Shown piece after piece: positions 41,513 through 49,708 of a stretch of 64,000 nt of DNA. The position numbers were made by a program, and so were the translations under genes. The stretch is from Streptomyces smaragdinus (GTDB lineage Bacteria > Actinomycetota > Actinomycetes > Streptomycetales > Streptomycetaceae), in the NCBI RefSeq assembly GCF_009604385.1, contig NZ_WEGJ01000002.1, positions 186,001 through 250,000 on the forward strand, in the 5' to 3' direction. Numbering within the stretch: the stretch's first letter is position 1; the number at the start of each line of letters is the position of its first letter. The notes under the pieces were generated by a model. That model made no database searches, was not told the DNA's origin, and was given only the letters and a program-made list of their open reading frames with translations.

Positions 41513-42418
41513 GTGACAGCAGCACGAGAGCCCATCACGTACATAGGCCCGCTCCCACGGCCCGGCGCACGACGGCGTGCGACCGCCGCGGACATCATCC
41601 TCGCGACCCAGTTGCGCGGTATCCGCGAAGCGGCCGGACTCCCCGCCGAGGCCGCTGCCGGAGTCCTGGGCCTCACCCCGACCCGTCTGCGTGGGCTGGA
41701 GGCAGGCAGGACACCGCTCAGGAACAGCGACCTCTCCCTCCTCGTCGCCCTGTACGGCGTGACCGACCCCGACGTCCTGTCCGGCCTCACCGCGCTGGCG
41801 CGCCGGGCGGGGGAGTCCGGCTGGTGGCAGCCCGCGAGCGGTCCCGGCGGCGGGCTGTCCCCGATGGCCGGCCTCGAGCGGGAGGCCGCGGTGATCCGTA
41901 CGTTTCACCCGTACGTCATCCCCGACCTGCTGCAGACCCGCGCCTACGCCGAGGCCCAGCTGGCCCTGGAGCGCCCTGGGGCCACGCCGGGGGAGCGGCA
42001 CGCGCTCCTGGAGGCCCGGATGCGGCGGCGGCATGTGCTGCATCAGCCCGACGCGCCCACGATGTGGGCGGTGCTCGCCGAGGAGACCCTGACCCACCCG
42101 GAGATGGATCCCTTGGTGCTGCGTGAGCAGCTCGCTCATCTGATCGAGGCGGCGCGGTCGACCGTGGCGCTGCAGATCCTCCCGCGCGGCACGGGGCAGC
42201 GCCCGCCGACGCCCGTCACCCTGCTGCGTTTCGCTCCCGACCTGCCCGACCTGGCGGTGATGGAGCACCACGCGGGCACCGCGTACTTCGACGACCGGAT
42301 GGACGTGGAGCAGCAGCAGATCCAGATGGATCATCTGACGGCCGCGGCGGCCACGACGTCGGAGAGCACGCCCTTCCTCCAGCGTGTGCTGTCACGTACT
42401 CCGGCTCCGGGAGCCTGA
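41513..42418 (+). CDS. XRE-type regulator with C-terminal DUF5753
   Basis: A 301-residue protein. The N-terminal helix-turn-helix is RGIREAAGLPAEAAAGVLGL through RLRGLEAGRTPLRNSDL. The C-terminal ~190 residues form DUF5753, with AVIRTFHPYVIPDLLQTRAY and a domain that probably senses ligand or protein. This is the WhiJ-like group unique to actinomycetes, normally followed by a small DUF397 gene; here that partner is missing and an ArsR gene follows on the other strand. GTG 41513 is preferred because of the upstream GGGGAGAGG; an ATG at 41468 in frame is an alternative. Confidence 0.87.
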   Translation: MTAAREPITYIGPLPRPGARRRATAADIILATQLRGIREAAGLPAEAAAGVLGLTPTRLRGLEAGRTPLRNSDLSLLVALYGVTDPDVLSGLTALARRAGESGWWQPASGPGGGLSPMAGLEREAAVIRTFHPYVIPDLLQTRAYAEAQLALERPGATPGERHALLEARMRRRHVLHQPDAPTMWAVLAEETLTHPEMDPLVLREQLAHLIEAARSTVALQILPRGTGQRPPTPVTLLRFAPDLPDLAVMEHHAGTAYFDDRMDVEQQQIQMDHLTAAAATTSESTPFLQRVLSRTPAPGA

Positions 42419-42427
42419 CAGCGGCCG

Positions 42428-42802
42428 TTACGAGGGGGCCGGGGCATCCCGCAGCCCCAGGCGCAGGTGCTCGGCGTGATAGAGCGCCTGGTCCAGCAGC
42501 TCCGCGACGTGGTTGTCGTACAGCGCGTAGATCACCGACCGGCCCCGCCGTTCGCCGGTGACCAGGCCGAGGTTGCGCAGCAGACGCAGCTGGTGCGAGC
42601 AGGCCGACTGTTCCATGCCCACCTCCTCCGCGAGCTCTGTCGCGGCGCACGGGCCCTCCTGCAGCCGGGCGAGGATCCGCAGCCGGGACGGCGTGGCGAG
42701 TGCCTGCAGCGTCGCGGCGATCTCGCTCGCGCCCGCAGCCTCCAGCCGCTCGCGTGCGGTGGCGGCTGCCGGGGTGTCAACACCGTGGCCCATGGCCGTC
42801 AT
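42428..42802 (-). CDS. ArsR/SmtB-family metal-sensing repressor
   Basis: A 124-residue winged-helix regulator: LQALATPSRLRILARLQEGP, SACSHQLRLLRNLGLVTGER and a terminal helix YDNHVAELLDQALYHAEHL. In that helix D96, H98, H109 and E111/H112 form an alpha-5 metal site as in SmtB/NmtR, which respond to zinc, cobalt or nickel. The CxC of alpha-3 arsenic/cadmium sensors is absent. It is divergent from a P1B-type ATPase and should repress it through the dyad at 42813-42842. Confidence 0.9.
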   Translation of the reverse strand: MTAMGHGVDTPAAATARERLEAAGASEIAATLQALATPSRLRILARLQEGPCAATELAEEVGMEQSACSHQLRLLRNLGLVTGERRGRSVIYALYDNHVAELLDQALYHAEHLRLGLRDAPAPS

Positions 42803-42812
42803 CCTACGGGCA

Positions 42813-42842
42813 TGAACGCATGAAGGCATATTCAAGTGTTCC
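42813..42842. promoter_or_regulatory. ArsR-type operator dyad TGAAC-N3-TGAA-N6-TTCA-N3-GTTC
   Basis: A symmetrical 12-6-12-like dyad between the repressor and the ATPase, with half-sites TGAAC...TGAA and TTCA...GTTC. It matches the size and A/T-rich centre of SmtB/ArsR operators and lies 54 bases upstream of the ATPase start. Confidence 0.72.
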
Positions 42843-42895
42843 TGTATGCTGACCGCCGCCCGTCCCGCCCCCGCCGCCTCCGGAGGACCGTCGCC

Positions 42896-44866
42896 GTGCC
42901 CGCCACCGTCACCAGCCCCGACCGCCGCAGCCCCGGCGCCGTCGGCGATCTCCCGGCCGTGCGGCAGCGCACCCCCGTGCTCGCCCTGCCCGAGGCCCGC
43001 TGGGCCGCCACCGCGCTCGCGCTGTTCCTGCTCGCGCTGCCCCTGCACCTCCTCGGTGCGTCCGCGTGGGCCTGGGGCCCGCTGTACGCCGCCAGCTACG
43101 TGTGCGGCGGCTGGGAGCCCGGCTGGGCGGGGCTGCGGGCGCTGCGGGAGCGGACGCTCGACGTGGACCTGCTGATGGTCGTCGCCGCGCTCGGCGCCGC
43201 GGCCATCGGCCAGGTGCTGGACGGCGCGCTGCTGATCGTCATCTTCGCCACCTCCGGCGCGCTGGAGGCGCTCGCCACCGCCCGTACGACCGACTCCGTA
43301 CGCAGCCTGCTCGACCTCGCGCCGTCCACCGCCACCCGGGTACGCGACGACGGCGGCGAGGAGACCGTGGCCGTCGAGGCGCTGGCGGTCGGCGACACGA
43401 TCGTGATCCGCCCCGGGGAGCGGATCGGCGCGGACGGCGAGGTCGTCTCCGGTGCCAGTGACGTCGACCAGGCCACCATCACCGGGGAGCCGCTGGCGGT
43501 CGCCAAGGTGGCGGGCGACGAGGTGTTCGCCGGCACCCTCAACGGCACCGGCGCGCTGCGGGTCCGCGTCGCGCGGGACGCCTCCGAGTCCGTGCTGGCC
43601 GGGATCGTACGGCTGGTGGAGGACGCGTCCCGGACCAAGGCGCCGACGCAGTTGTTCATCGAGAAGGTGGAGCAGCGCTACTCGCTCGGCATGGTGGCCG
43701 CCACGCTCGGTGTGTTCCTGGTGCCGCTGGCCCTCGGGGCGGAGCTGACCGACGCGCTGCTGCGGGCCATGACCTTCATGATCGTGGCGTCGCCGTGTGC
43801 CGTGGTCCTGGCGACGATGCCGCCGCTGCTGTCCGCCATCGCCAACGCCGGGCGGCACGGGGTGCTGGTGAAGTCGGCGGTCGTGATGGAGCGGCTCGGT
43901 CAGATCGACAAGGTGGTCCTGGACAAGACCGGCACGCTGACCGAGGGTTCGCCGCGGCTCGTCGAGGTCCGCCCGCTCCCGGGGTTCGACGGGGACGCCC
44001 TGCTCGCGCTGGCGGCCGGCGCGGAACACCCGAGCGAGCATCCGCTGGGCCGCGCGGTCGTGGCCGCCGCCCGGGAGCGCGGTCTGCCCGTCCCCGAGGC
44101 GGCGGACTTCACCTCCACCCCCGGCGTCGGCGTCCGCGCCACGGTCGACGGGCGCACGGTCCTCGTCGGCACCCCGGCGATCGCCGCCGGACCTCCGCGC
44201 AGCGCCCCCGCCGGGCGTGCCGTCGCGGCGCTGGAGGACACCGGCTGCACGGCCGTGGTCGTCACCGTGGACGGCGAGCCCGCCGGCGTGCTGGGCATCG
44301 CGGACCGCATCCGCCCCGACGCGTCCGCCGCCGTCACCGCGCTGACCGCGCTCACGGGCACCGCGCCCGCCCTGCTCACCGGCGACAACCCCCGCGCCGC
44401 GACCCGCCTGGCCGGCGAGGCCGGCATCCCGGCGGACGAGGTCCGCGCCGGACTGCTGCCGCAGGACAAGGCCGGGGCCGTACAGCGGCTGCAGGCCCGG
44501 GGGCACCGGGTGCTGATGCTGGGCGACGGGGTGAACGACGCTCCCGCGCTGGCGGCCGCCCACACCGGGCTGGCGATGGGCCGGGCCGGCTCCGACCTCG
44601 CGCTGGAGACGGCCGACGCGGTGGTCGTACGCGACGAACTCACCGCCGTACCCGCCGTCGTCGCCCTCTCCCGCCGGGCCCGCGCCCTCGTGGTGCAGAA
44701 CCTGGTGATCGCCGGGACGTTCATCACCGGCCTCGTGGTGTGGGACCTCGTCGGGCATCTGCCGCTGCCGCTCGGCGTCCTGGGGCACGAGGGCTCCACC
44801 GTCCTGGTCGGGCTCAACGGGCTGCGGCTGCTGCGTGCCGGCGTCTGGGAGGCGGGGGCGCGCTGA
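42896..44866 (+). CDS. P1B-4-type heavy-metal translocating ATPase (CtpD/CoaT-like)
   Basis: A 656-residue P-type ATPase. It has the membrane metal motif SPC (299-301 in IVASPCAVVLA), phosphorylation site DKTGTLTEG (D343), SEHPLGRAV, and hinge GDGVNDAPALAAAH. The last helix carries HEGSTVLVGLNGLRLL, as in the P1B-4 group (HEG...), which exports cobalt, nickel or ferrous iron. There is no N-terminal metal-binding domain, as usual for the group. The GTG at 42896 has GGAGGA 8 bases upstream and is preferred to the longer frame from 42836. It is controlled by the adjacent ArsR-type regulator. Confidence 0.92.
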   Translation: MPATVTSPDRRSPGAVGDLPAVRQRTPVLALPEARWAATALALFLLALPLHLLGASAWAWGPLYAASYVCGGWEPGWAGLRALRERTLDVDLLMVVAALGAAAIGQVLDGALLIVIFATSGALEALATARTTDSVRSLLDLAPSTATRVRDDGGEETVAVEALAVGDTIVIRPGERIGADGEVVSGASDVDQATITGEPLAVAKVAGDEVFAGTLNGTGALRVRVARDASESVLAGIVRLVEDASRTKAPTQLFIEKVEQRYSLGMVAATLGVFLVPLALGAELTDALLRAMTFMIVASPCAVVLATMPPLLSAIANAGRHGVLVKSAVVMERLGQIDKVVLDKTGTLTEGSPRLVEVRPLPGFDGDALLALAAGAEHPSEHPLGRAVVAAARERGLPVPEAADFTSTPGVGVRATVDGRTVLVGTPAIAAGPPRSAPAGRAVAALEDTGCTAVVVTVDGEPAGVLGIADRIRPDASAAVTALTALTGTAPALLTGDNPRAATRLAGEAGIPADEVRAGLLPQDKAGAVQRLQARGHRVLMLGDGVNDAPALAAAHTGLAMGRAGSDLALETADAVVVRDELTAVPAVVALSRRARALVVQNLVIAGTFITGLVVWDLVGHLPLPLGVLGHEGSTVLVGLNGLRLLRAGVWEAGAR

Positions 44867-44946
44867 GCCGCCGGATCCGTACTGGCGGACTCGGGGCGCC
44901 TGTAGCACCCTTGACAGGAACACGCCGGGATGTCGAGGGAGTTCCC

Positions 44947-45612
44947 ATGAGGCCGAACATCCGTCCGCTGTCGTCCGTCGTCGTCGGCCTGCTCCTCACG
45001 GCCCTCGCCGTGATCGTGCCGGCCGGTGACGCCGTGGCCGCCGGAGCCGTCCGGGGCGGGGACACCCTGTACGGCGACGCGGGCACCGTGTGCCGCGTGG
45101 GCTTCAACGCCCGCGGCGGCACCGCCTCGTACGGGATCGTGCCCGGACACTGCGCGAGCGCCTCCAGCACCTGGTACGCCGACCCGAACCGGACCGTGCA
45201 GGTCGGCGTCACGGCCGGCTTCCGCTTCCCGCTCGACGACTTCGGCGTCGTGCGCTACACCAACCCGACGCTGTCGTACCCCGGCGAGGTCAACGCGGGT
45301 GGCCTCGGCGTCGTCGACATCACCGGGGCAGCCAACCCGGTGGTGGGCCAGTCGCTCTGCCACGTCGGAAAGCTCACCGGCATTCACTGTGGACTGGTGG
45401 TGTCCGTCAACGCCACCGTGTCCTACCCGGAGGGCACGGTCACCGGACTGTTCCGGTCCAACATCTGCTCGGACCCCGGGGACGCCGGCGGACCCGCCTT
45501 CTCCGGCACCACGGCCCTGGGCGTGATCGTCGGCGGCAGCAGCGGATCATGCGCCACGTACTACCAGCCGATCGTCGAGATCCTCGCCGCCTACGGGCTC
45601 ACGATCTACTGA
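44947..45612 (+). CDS. Secreted trypsin-fold (S1) protein with catalytic Ser replaced by Ala
   Basis: A 221-residue protein with a signal peptide (VVVGLLLTALAVIVPAGDAVAA). It resembles streptogrisin/alpha-lytic proteases without the long propeptide: H68 in GIVPGHCAS, D97 or D98 in LDDFGVVRY, and the disulfide pairs C49-C69, C138-C148 and C174-C202. The catalytic motif GDSGGP reads GDAGGP (A180, codon GCC at 45484-45486), so it should not be a serine protease. The oxyanion-hole glycines and the rest of the fold are kept. It may be a binding protein or inhibitor-like decoy, or a recent loss-of-function allele. Confidence 0.85.
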   Translation: MRPNIRPLSSVVVGLLLTALAVIVPAGDAVAAGAVRGGDTLYGDAGTVCRVGFNARGGTASYGIVPGHCASASSTWYADPNRTVQVGVTAGFRFPLDDFGVVRYTNPTLSYPGEVNAGGLGVVDITGAANPVVGQSLCHVGKLTGIHCGLVVSVNATVSYPEGTVTGLFRSNICSDPGDAGGPAFSGTTALGVIVGGSSGSCATYYQPIVEILAAYGLTIY

Positions 45613-46369
45613 CCGGCCCCAGGAACAGACCGCCGCTCGCGTCGATGACCTGCCCGGTGACCCAGCGCGCGGCGTCGGAGGCGAGGAAGGCGACCACGTC
45701 GGCGATGTCGTCGGGCCCGCCCAGCCGGTCGAGCGCCGTCATCGCGGTGATCTGCTCCGCCAGGCCCGGCACCTCGAAGACCGCGCCGTTGGCCGGCGTC
45801 CGGGTGGCTCCGGGAGCGACCGCGTTCACCGTGATCCCCCGGAGCCCGAGCTGGGCGGCGAGGGTCGTGCTCATCGTCTCGACGGCGGCCTTCGTCATGG
45901 CGAACGCCGTCTGCGCCGGGTTGGCCATCCGCGTGGCCACGGACGAGATGGTGACGATCCTGCCGCCGTCGCGCATCAGCGGCAGCGCGCGCTCGACGAT
46001 GAAGTACGGCGCCCGCACGTTCACCGCGAAGAGACGGTCGAACTCCGCCCGGCTCGTCGCCCCGAGCGGACCGGTCGGTGCGGCCGCCGCGTTGTTGACG
46101 AGGATGTCGAGAGGCCGCCCCGCCAAAGCGGACTCGACCCCGGCGAACAGTGTCTCGACGTCGCCCTCGACGCCCAGTTCGGCTTGTACGGCCACGGCGG
46201 TCCCGCCCGCCCGGGCGATCCCCTCCACCGTTTCCGCCGCGCCGCTCTCGTCCGTACCGAAGTGCACGACGACCAGGGCGCCTTCGGCCGCGAGCCGGGC
46301 GGCGATCGCCTGCCCGATGCCCCGCGACGCGCCCGTCACCACAGCGGTCCTGCCGTTCGGATCCCCCAT
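45599..46369 (-). CDS. SDR-family oxidoreductase with Tyr-to-Phe in the active site
   Basis: A 256-residue classical SDR: TAVVTGASRGIGQAIAARLA, ILVNNAAAAPTGPL, TISSVATRMANPAQTAFAMT then K160, and AFLASDAARWVTGQVIDASG. The catalytic Ser (S143) and Lys (K160) are present, but the tyrosine of YxxxK is phenylalanine (F156). It overlaps the protease-like gene by 14 bases at the 3' ends. The ATG at 46367-46369 is close to a 13-base operator next to a divergent TetR. Confidence 0.87.
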   Translation of the reverse strand: MGDPNGRTAVVTGASRGIGQAIAARLAAEGALVVVHFGTDESGAAETVEGIARAGGTAVAVQAELGVEGDVETLFAGVESALAGRPLDILVNNAAAAPTGPLGATSRAEFDRLFAVNVRAPYFIVERALPLMRDGGRIVTISSVATRMANPAQTAFAMTKAAVETMSTTLAAQLGLRGITVNAVAPGATRTPANGAVFEVPGLAEQITAMTALDRLGGPDDIADVVAFLASDAARWVTGQVIDASGGLFLGPVSRS

Positions 46370-46385
46370 GTCACCCACCCTGTCT

Positions 46386-46398
46386 GTTAGTTACTAAC
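46386..46398. promoter_or_regulatory. Operator GTTAG-TTA-CTAAC
   Basis: A perfect 13-base inverted repeat between the SDR and TetR genes, 17 bases from the SDR start and 21 bases before the TetR start. It is likely the binding site of that TetR on both promoters. Confidence 0.72.
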
Positions 46399-46418
46399 AT
46401 TGCGGTAGTGTATATCAC

Positions 46419-47021
46419 ATGAGTGCGAGACAACCGACCCTGCGGGAACGGCAGCGATCCCGGACCCGACAGGAGATCCAGACGCACGCGGTACGGCTGT
46501 TCACCGCCCGCGGCTACGACGCGGTGACGGTGAACGACGTCGCCCGGGCCGTCGGTGTCTCGGCGATGACCGTCTACCGGCACTTCCCCACCAAGGAGGA
46601 CCTCGTCCTGACGGACCGCCCCGCCCTGCTGATCGCCGAGCGGGTGGCAGCCTCGACCGCGACCGACCCCCTGGTCCGCCGCGTCGGCGGCGCGCTCGTC
46701 GAAGCGGCCGGGGCCCTCACCGACGGGGACGAGGCGAGCAGGCGGTTCCTGCTGGACTGCCTGCGGCTCATGGTCTCCACGCCCGCGCTGCGGGCCCGGC
46801 ACCTCGACAGCCAGTACGCCCTTCAGCAGACCGTCGTCGATGCCCTGGGCGGCGAAGCGGCCGACCCCGACGCGGAGTTCCGCGCCCGGGCCGCGATCAG
46901 CGCCTGTCTGGCCGCGACTCACACGGCGCTGACCCGCTGGGCCGAGGACGACGGGCGCAGCCGGCTCCCCGACCTGATCACCCGGGCCCTCACCGCGACG
47001 TTCGGCGACGGCGCCCTCTAG
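46419..47021 (+). CDS. TetR-family repressor of the divergent SDR
   Basis: A 200-residue TetR protein: RQEIQTHAVRLFTARGYDAV, TVNDVARAVGVSAMTVYRHF, PTKEDLVLTDR. The ATG follows TATATCAC with no Shine-Dalgarno, suggesting a leaderless or very short leader. The TAG stop (47019-47021) overlaps that of the convergent methyltransferase in the palindrome CTAG. Confidence 0.9.
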   Translation: MSARQPTLRERQRSRTRQEIQTHAVRLFTARGYDAVTVNDVARAVGVSAMTVYRHFPTKEDLVLTDRPALLIAERVAASTATDPLVRRVGGALVEAAGALTDGDEASRRFLLDCLRLMVSTPALRARHLDSQYALQQTVVDALGGEAADPDAEFRARAAISACLAATHTALTRWAEDDGRSRLPDLITRALTATFGDGAL

Positions 47022-48031
47022 GACCGGGCCACCGCGTCCAGAATGCTGACCGGGGCGTCGGGACCGACGACCGTCTCCAGCCTCAGGTCCGCCCGGCGGA
47101 AGAGCTCCTCGAACTCCTCCCGGGTGCGCTGGCGGGCGCCCTCGGCCATCACCAGCATCTCCAGGTCCATCATGGTGGTGAGCCCGGGGGAGTTGAATGC
47201 CTCCGGGACCACGGCCTCGCACAGCAGGACGTGGCCGCCGTCGTTCATCGCGGCGCGGCAGTTGGCCAGGATCCGCACCGCCTCGTCGTCGCCCCAGTCG
47301 TGGATGATCTGCGACAGCACATAGGCGTCACCGCCCGCGGGGACCGACTCGAAGAAGTCGCCCCCGACGAGCTCGCACCGGTCCGCCACCCCCGCCTGCC
47401 GCAGCAGGGTCCCCGCCCCGCGGATCACCTCCGGCCGGTCGAACAGGATGCCGCGCGCCCCGGGAGTCCCCGGCAGGGTGACGGCCAGCAGGATGCCGTG
47501 ACCGCCCGCCACGTCCACCACCGTGCCGAACCGGCCGAAGTCGTACGCCTGCACCGCCGGGAGCAACAGGACGCGGGCCGCCGACGTCATCGCCTCGCTG
47601 AACACCTCCCCGGCCTCGGGGTGCTCGCTGAAGTAGTTCCAGCCGTCGAAGAGCCGTACGAAAGCGGACTCGCCCGTACGCACGCACTCCTCCAGCTCCG
47701 TCCACGACCGCCGGTGCCACGGTGACGCGAACATGACGGCGATGCCGCGCAGGGACTCCGGCGTGTCGCGGCGCAGCAGACCGCCGAGCTCGGTGAGGGT
47801 GAAGCGGCGGCCGTCGGACTCCTCGACCACGCCCAGCCCGGACAGCGCGCGCAGCAGCCGGTAGAGGGCGTCCGGGTCCGCGTCGACGGCCGCGGCGACC
47901 TCGTCCGCGGTCCGGGGCCGGTCCCCGAGATGATCGGCCACGCCCAGGGAGGCCGCGACGCCGATCGCCTGCGTCGCCCAGGAGCCCGTGACGAGCCCCG
48001 TCATGCGTTCGATCAGGTCCGGGTTCACCAT
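47018..48031 (-). CDS. O-methyltransferase of the plant/antibiotic type (Methyltransf_2)
   Basis: A 337-residue SAM-dependent O-methyltransferase. The N-terminal dimerisation winged-helix domain is ADHLGDRPRTADEVAAAVDA. The SAM motif is TVVDVAGGHGILLAV, then CELVGGDFFESVPAGGDAYV, and the catalytic region is LSQIIHDWGDDEAVRILANC, with the general-base histidine H in IIHDW. Such enzymes methylate phenolic or hydroxyl groups of natural products such as anthracyclines. GAGGAAG precedes the ATG. No biosynthetic cluster surrounds it. Confidence 0.9.
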   Translation of the reverse strand: MVNPDLIERMTGLVTGSWATQAIGVAASLGVADHLGDRPRTADEVAAAVDADPDALYRLLRALSGLGVVEESDGRRFTLTELGGLLRRDTPESLRGIAVMFASPWHRRSWTELEECVRTGESAFVRLFDGWNYFSEHPEAGEVFSEAMTSAARVLLLPAVQAYDFGRFGTVVDVAGGHGILLAVTLPGTPGARGILFDRPEVIRGAGTLLRQAGVADRCELVGGDFFESVPAGGDAYVLSQIIHDWGDDEAVRILANCRAAMNDGGHVLLCEAVVPEAFNSPGLTTMMDLEMLVMAEGARQRTREEFEELFRRADLRLETVVGPDAPVSILDAVARS

Positions 48032-48353
48032 GGCTTCCTCAGGACTGTTCCCGGCGCGCCGCGGACTTGTCCGCCGGTGCACGGGATGCGGATCTGCGTG
48101 CACACCGTCGCACGCGTGCGGGGCGTCCGCATCCGCTGCTCGGGGTACCCGCACCCGGACGGAGTACGACGCCGCCCGGGATTTCACCGGGCGCGGCTGT
48201 CCCGGGTGTCCTCCATTTGCTCCGGAGGACGAGACGCAGGGGCCCGCACCGGTATGAAGTGAGGCATGCGGCACATGTAATCCTGGACCGGGAGATCGTT
48301 CCCGGGGCTGCCGGGGACCCGCCCGGCGCAGACCGGATACGTGAGGTGGAGCG
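48032..48353. other. Intergenic region between divergent methyltransferase and DUF5709 genes
   Basis: About 320 bases holding the two divergent promoters. Several GC-rich self-complementary stretches occur (for example CCGCCCGGG...CCCGGGTG), but no clear operator, repeat or gene. The ribosome-binding sequence GAGGTGGAG of the DUF5709 gene closes it. Confidence 0.45.
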
Positions 48354-48845
48354 GTGACCGAGGACGAGCGAGACGACGGCGGGGCCTGGGGCGACGAGGT
48401 CTACCAGCCCGGCGACCCCGACGGGCGCGAGGACGAAGGCATCCTGGACGAGGAGGACACCCTGTCCGGCCGGGGCGTCGACCCGTACGACGAGGGCTAC
48501 TCCCCGCCCGAGCGTCCCCTGGGCGTGAACCGGGTGGGCGTCACCGGGTCCGAGCAGTACACGGGGGAGAGCCTGGACCAGCGGCTGTCCGAGGAAAACC
48601 CCGACCCCGCCCTGCAGCCGCCCGACGGCGACGACATCGGCGACTGGCGCGACGGCGCGGGCGAGCCCCTGGACGACGAGGTGGGCGGCGCCCGCTCCGG
48701 CCGCCTCGTGGCACCCGACGAGGGCGCCCACGAGGACGAGGAGAAGGACCTCCTGGCGTCGGACATCGGCATCGACGGCGGGGCGGCGTCTGCGGAGGAG
48801 GCCGCCATGCACGTGGTCGCCGACGACGACGGCCTGTACGAGTGA
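48354..48845 (+). CDS. DUF5709 acidic protein
   Basis: A 163-residue strongly acidic, probably disordered protein. It has repeated Asp/Glu-Gly-Pro stretches (VYQPGDPDGREDEGILDEED, GVDPYDEGYSPPERPLG) and ends EEAAMHVVADDDGLYE, as in the actinobacterial DUF5709 family. The role is unknown; members are usually single genes. GAGGTGGAG lies just before the GTG. Confidence 0.85.
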   Translation: MTEDERDDGGAWGDEVYQPGDPDGREDEGILDEEDTLSGRGVDPYDEGYSPPERPLGVNRVGVTGSEQYTGESLDQRLSEENPDPALQPPDGDDIGDWRDGAGEPLDDEVGGARSGRLVAPDEGAHEDEEKDLLASDIGIDGGAASAEEAAMHVVADDDGLYE

Positions 48846-48879
48846 CGGCGTCCCCGCGCGCCGCGGAGGGACGGGGCAC

Positions 48880-49674
48880 ATGCGCATCGATCTGACGGGC
48901 CGCACCGCGCTGGTCACCGGCTCCACCCAGGGCATCGGCGCCGCGATCGCCACCGGCCTGGCCCGCTCCGGCGCGCGGGTCGGCGTCAACGGGCGATCGG
49001 AGGACCGCGTCGCGGAGGCCGTCGCCCGGCTGGGCCGGGACGTGCCCGGCGCCGAGCTGGTGCCCGTCGTCGCCGACGTTGCCGGCGAGGAGGGCGCGCG
49101 GCGGGCGGTGGAACAGCTGCCCGACGTCGACATCCTCGTCAACAACCTCGGCATCTTCGGCGCCGCCGCGCCCCTGGACATCACCGACGCCGAATGGCGG
49201 CGCTACTTCGAGGTGAACGTCCTGGCCGGCATCCGCCTCACCCGCGCCTGCCTGCCGCGGATGACCGAACAGGGCTGGGGGCGCGTGCAGTTCATCGCCA
49301 GCGACTCGGCGATCGTCGTGCCGGCCGAGATGATCCACTACGGCATGTCCAAGACCGCGCTGCTGTCCGTGAGCCGCGGCTTCGCGAAACACGCCGCGGG
49401 CACCGGCGTCACGGTCAACTCGGTCCTCGCCGGCCCCACCCACACCGGCGGCGTCGAGGACTTCGTCTACGAACTCGTCTCCCGCGACCTGCCCTGGGAC
49501 GAGGCCCAGCGCGCGTTCATGCGCGAACACCGCCCCCAGTCACTGCTGCAGCGCCTGATCGAACCGGAGGAGATCGCGAACATGGTGGTCTACCTCGCCT
49601 CCGACCAGGCCTCGGCGACCACCGGCGGAGCCCTGCGCGTCGACGGCGGATACGTGGACTCGATCATCCCCTGA
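48880..49674 (+). CDS. SDR-family oxidoreductase
   Basis: A 264-residue classical SDR: TALVTGSTQGIGAAIATGLA, ILVNNLGIFGAAAPLDIT, FIASDSAIVVPAEMIHYGMS then K, and YLASDQASATTGGALRVDGG. The catalytic Ser, Tyr and Lys are all present. It lies 34 bases after the DUF5709 stop and may be read through from it. Substrate unknown. Confidence 0.9.
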   Translation: MRIDLTGRTALVTGSTQGIGAAIATGLARSGARVGVNGRSEDRVAEAVARLGRDVPGAELVPVVADVAGEEGARRAVEQLPDVDILVNNLGIFGAAAPLDITDAEWRRYFEVNVLAGIRLTRACLPRMTEQGWGRVQFIASDSAIVVPAEMIHYGMSKTALLSVSRGFAKHAAGTGVTVNSVLAGPTHTGGVEDFVYELVSRDLPWDEAQRAFMREHRPQSLLQRLIEPEEIANMVVYLASDQASATTGGALRVDGGYVDSIIP

Positions 49675-49708
49675 GCCCGTGATCGCCCGTACGTGCGAGG
49701 ATCACGCC

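Noticed and set aside
44881..44946. TTGACA-like -35 sequence (CCTTGACAGG) before the protease-like gene
   Set aside because: No -10 at a suitable distance ahead of the start codon; probably chance.
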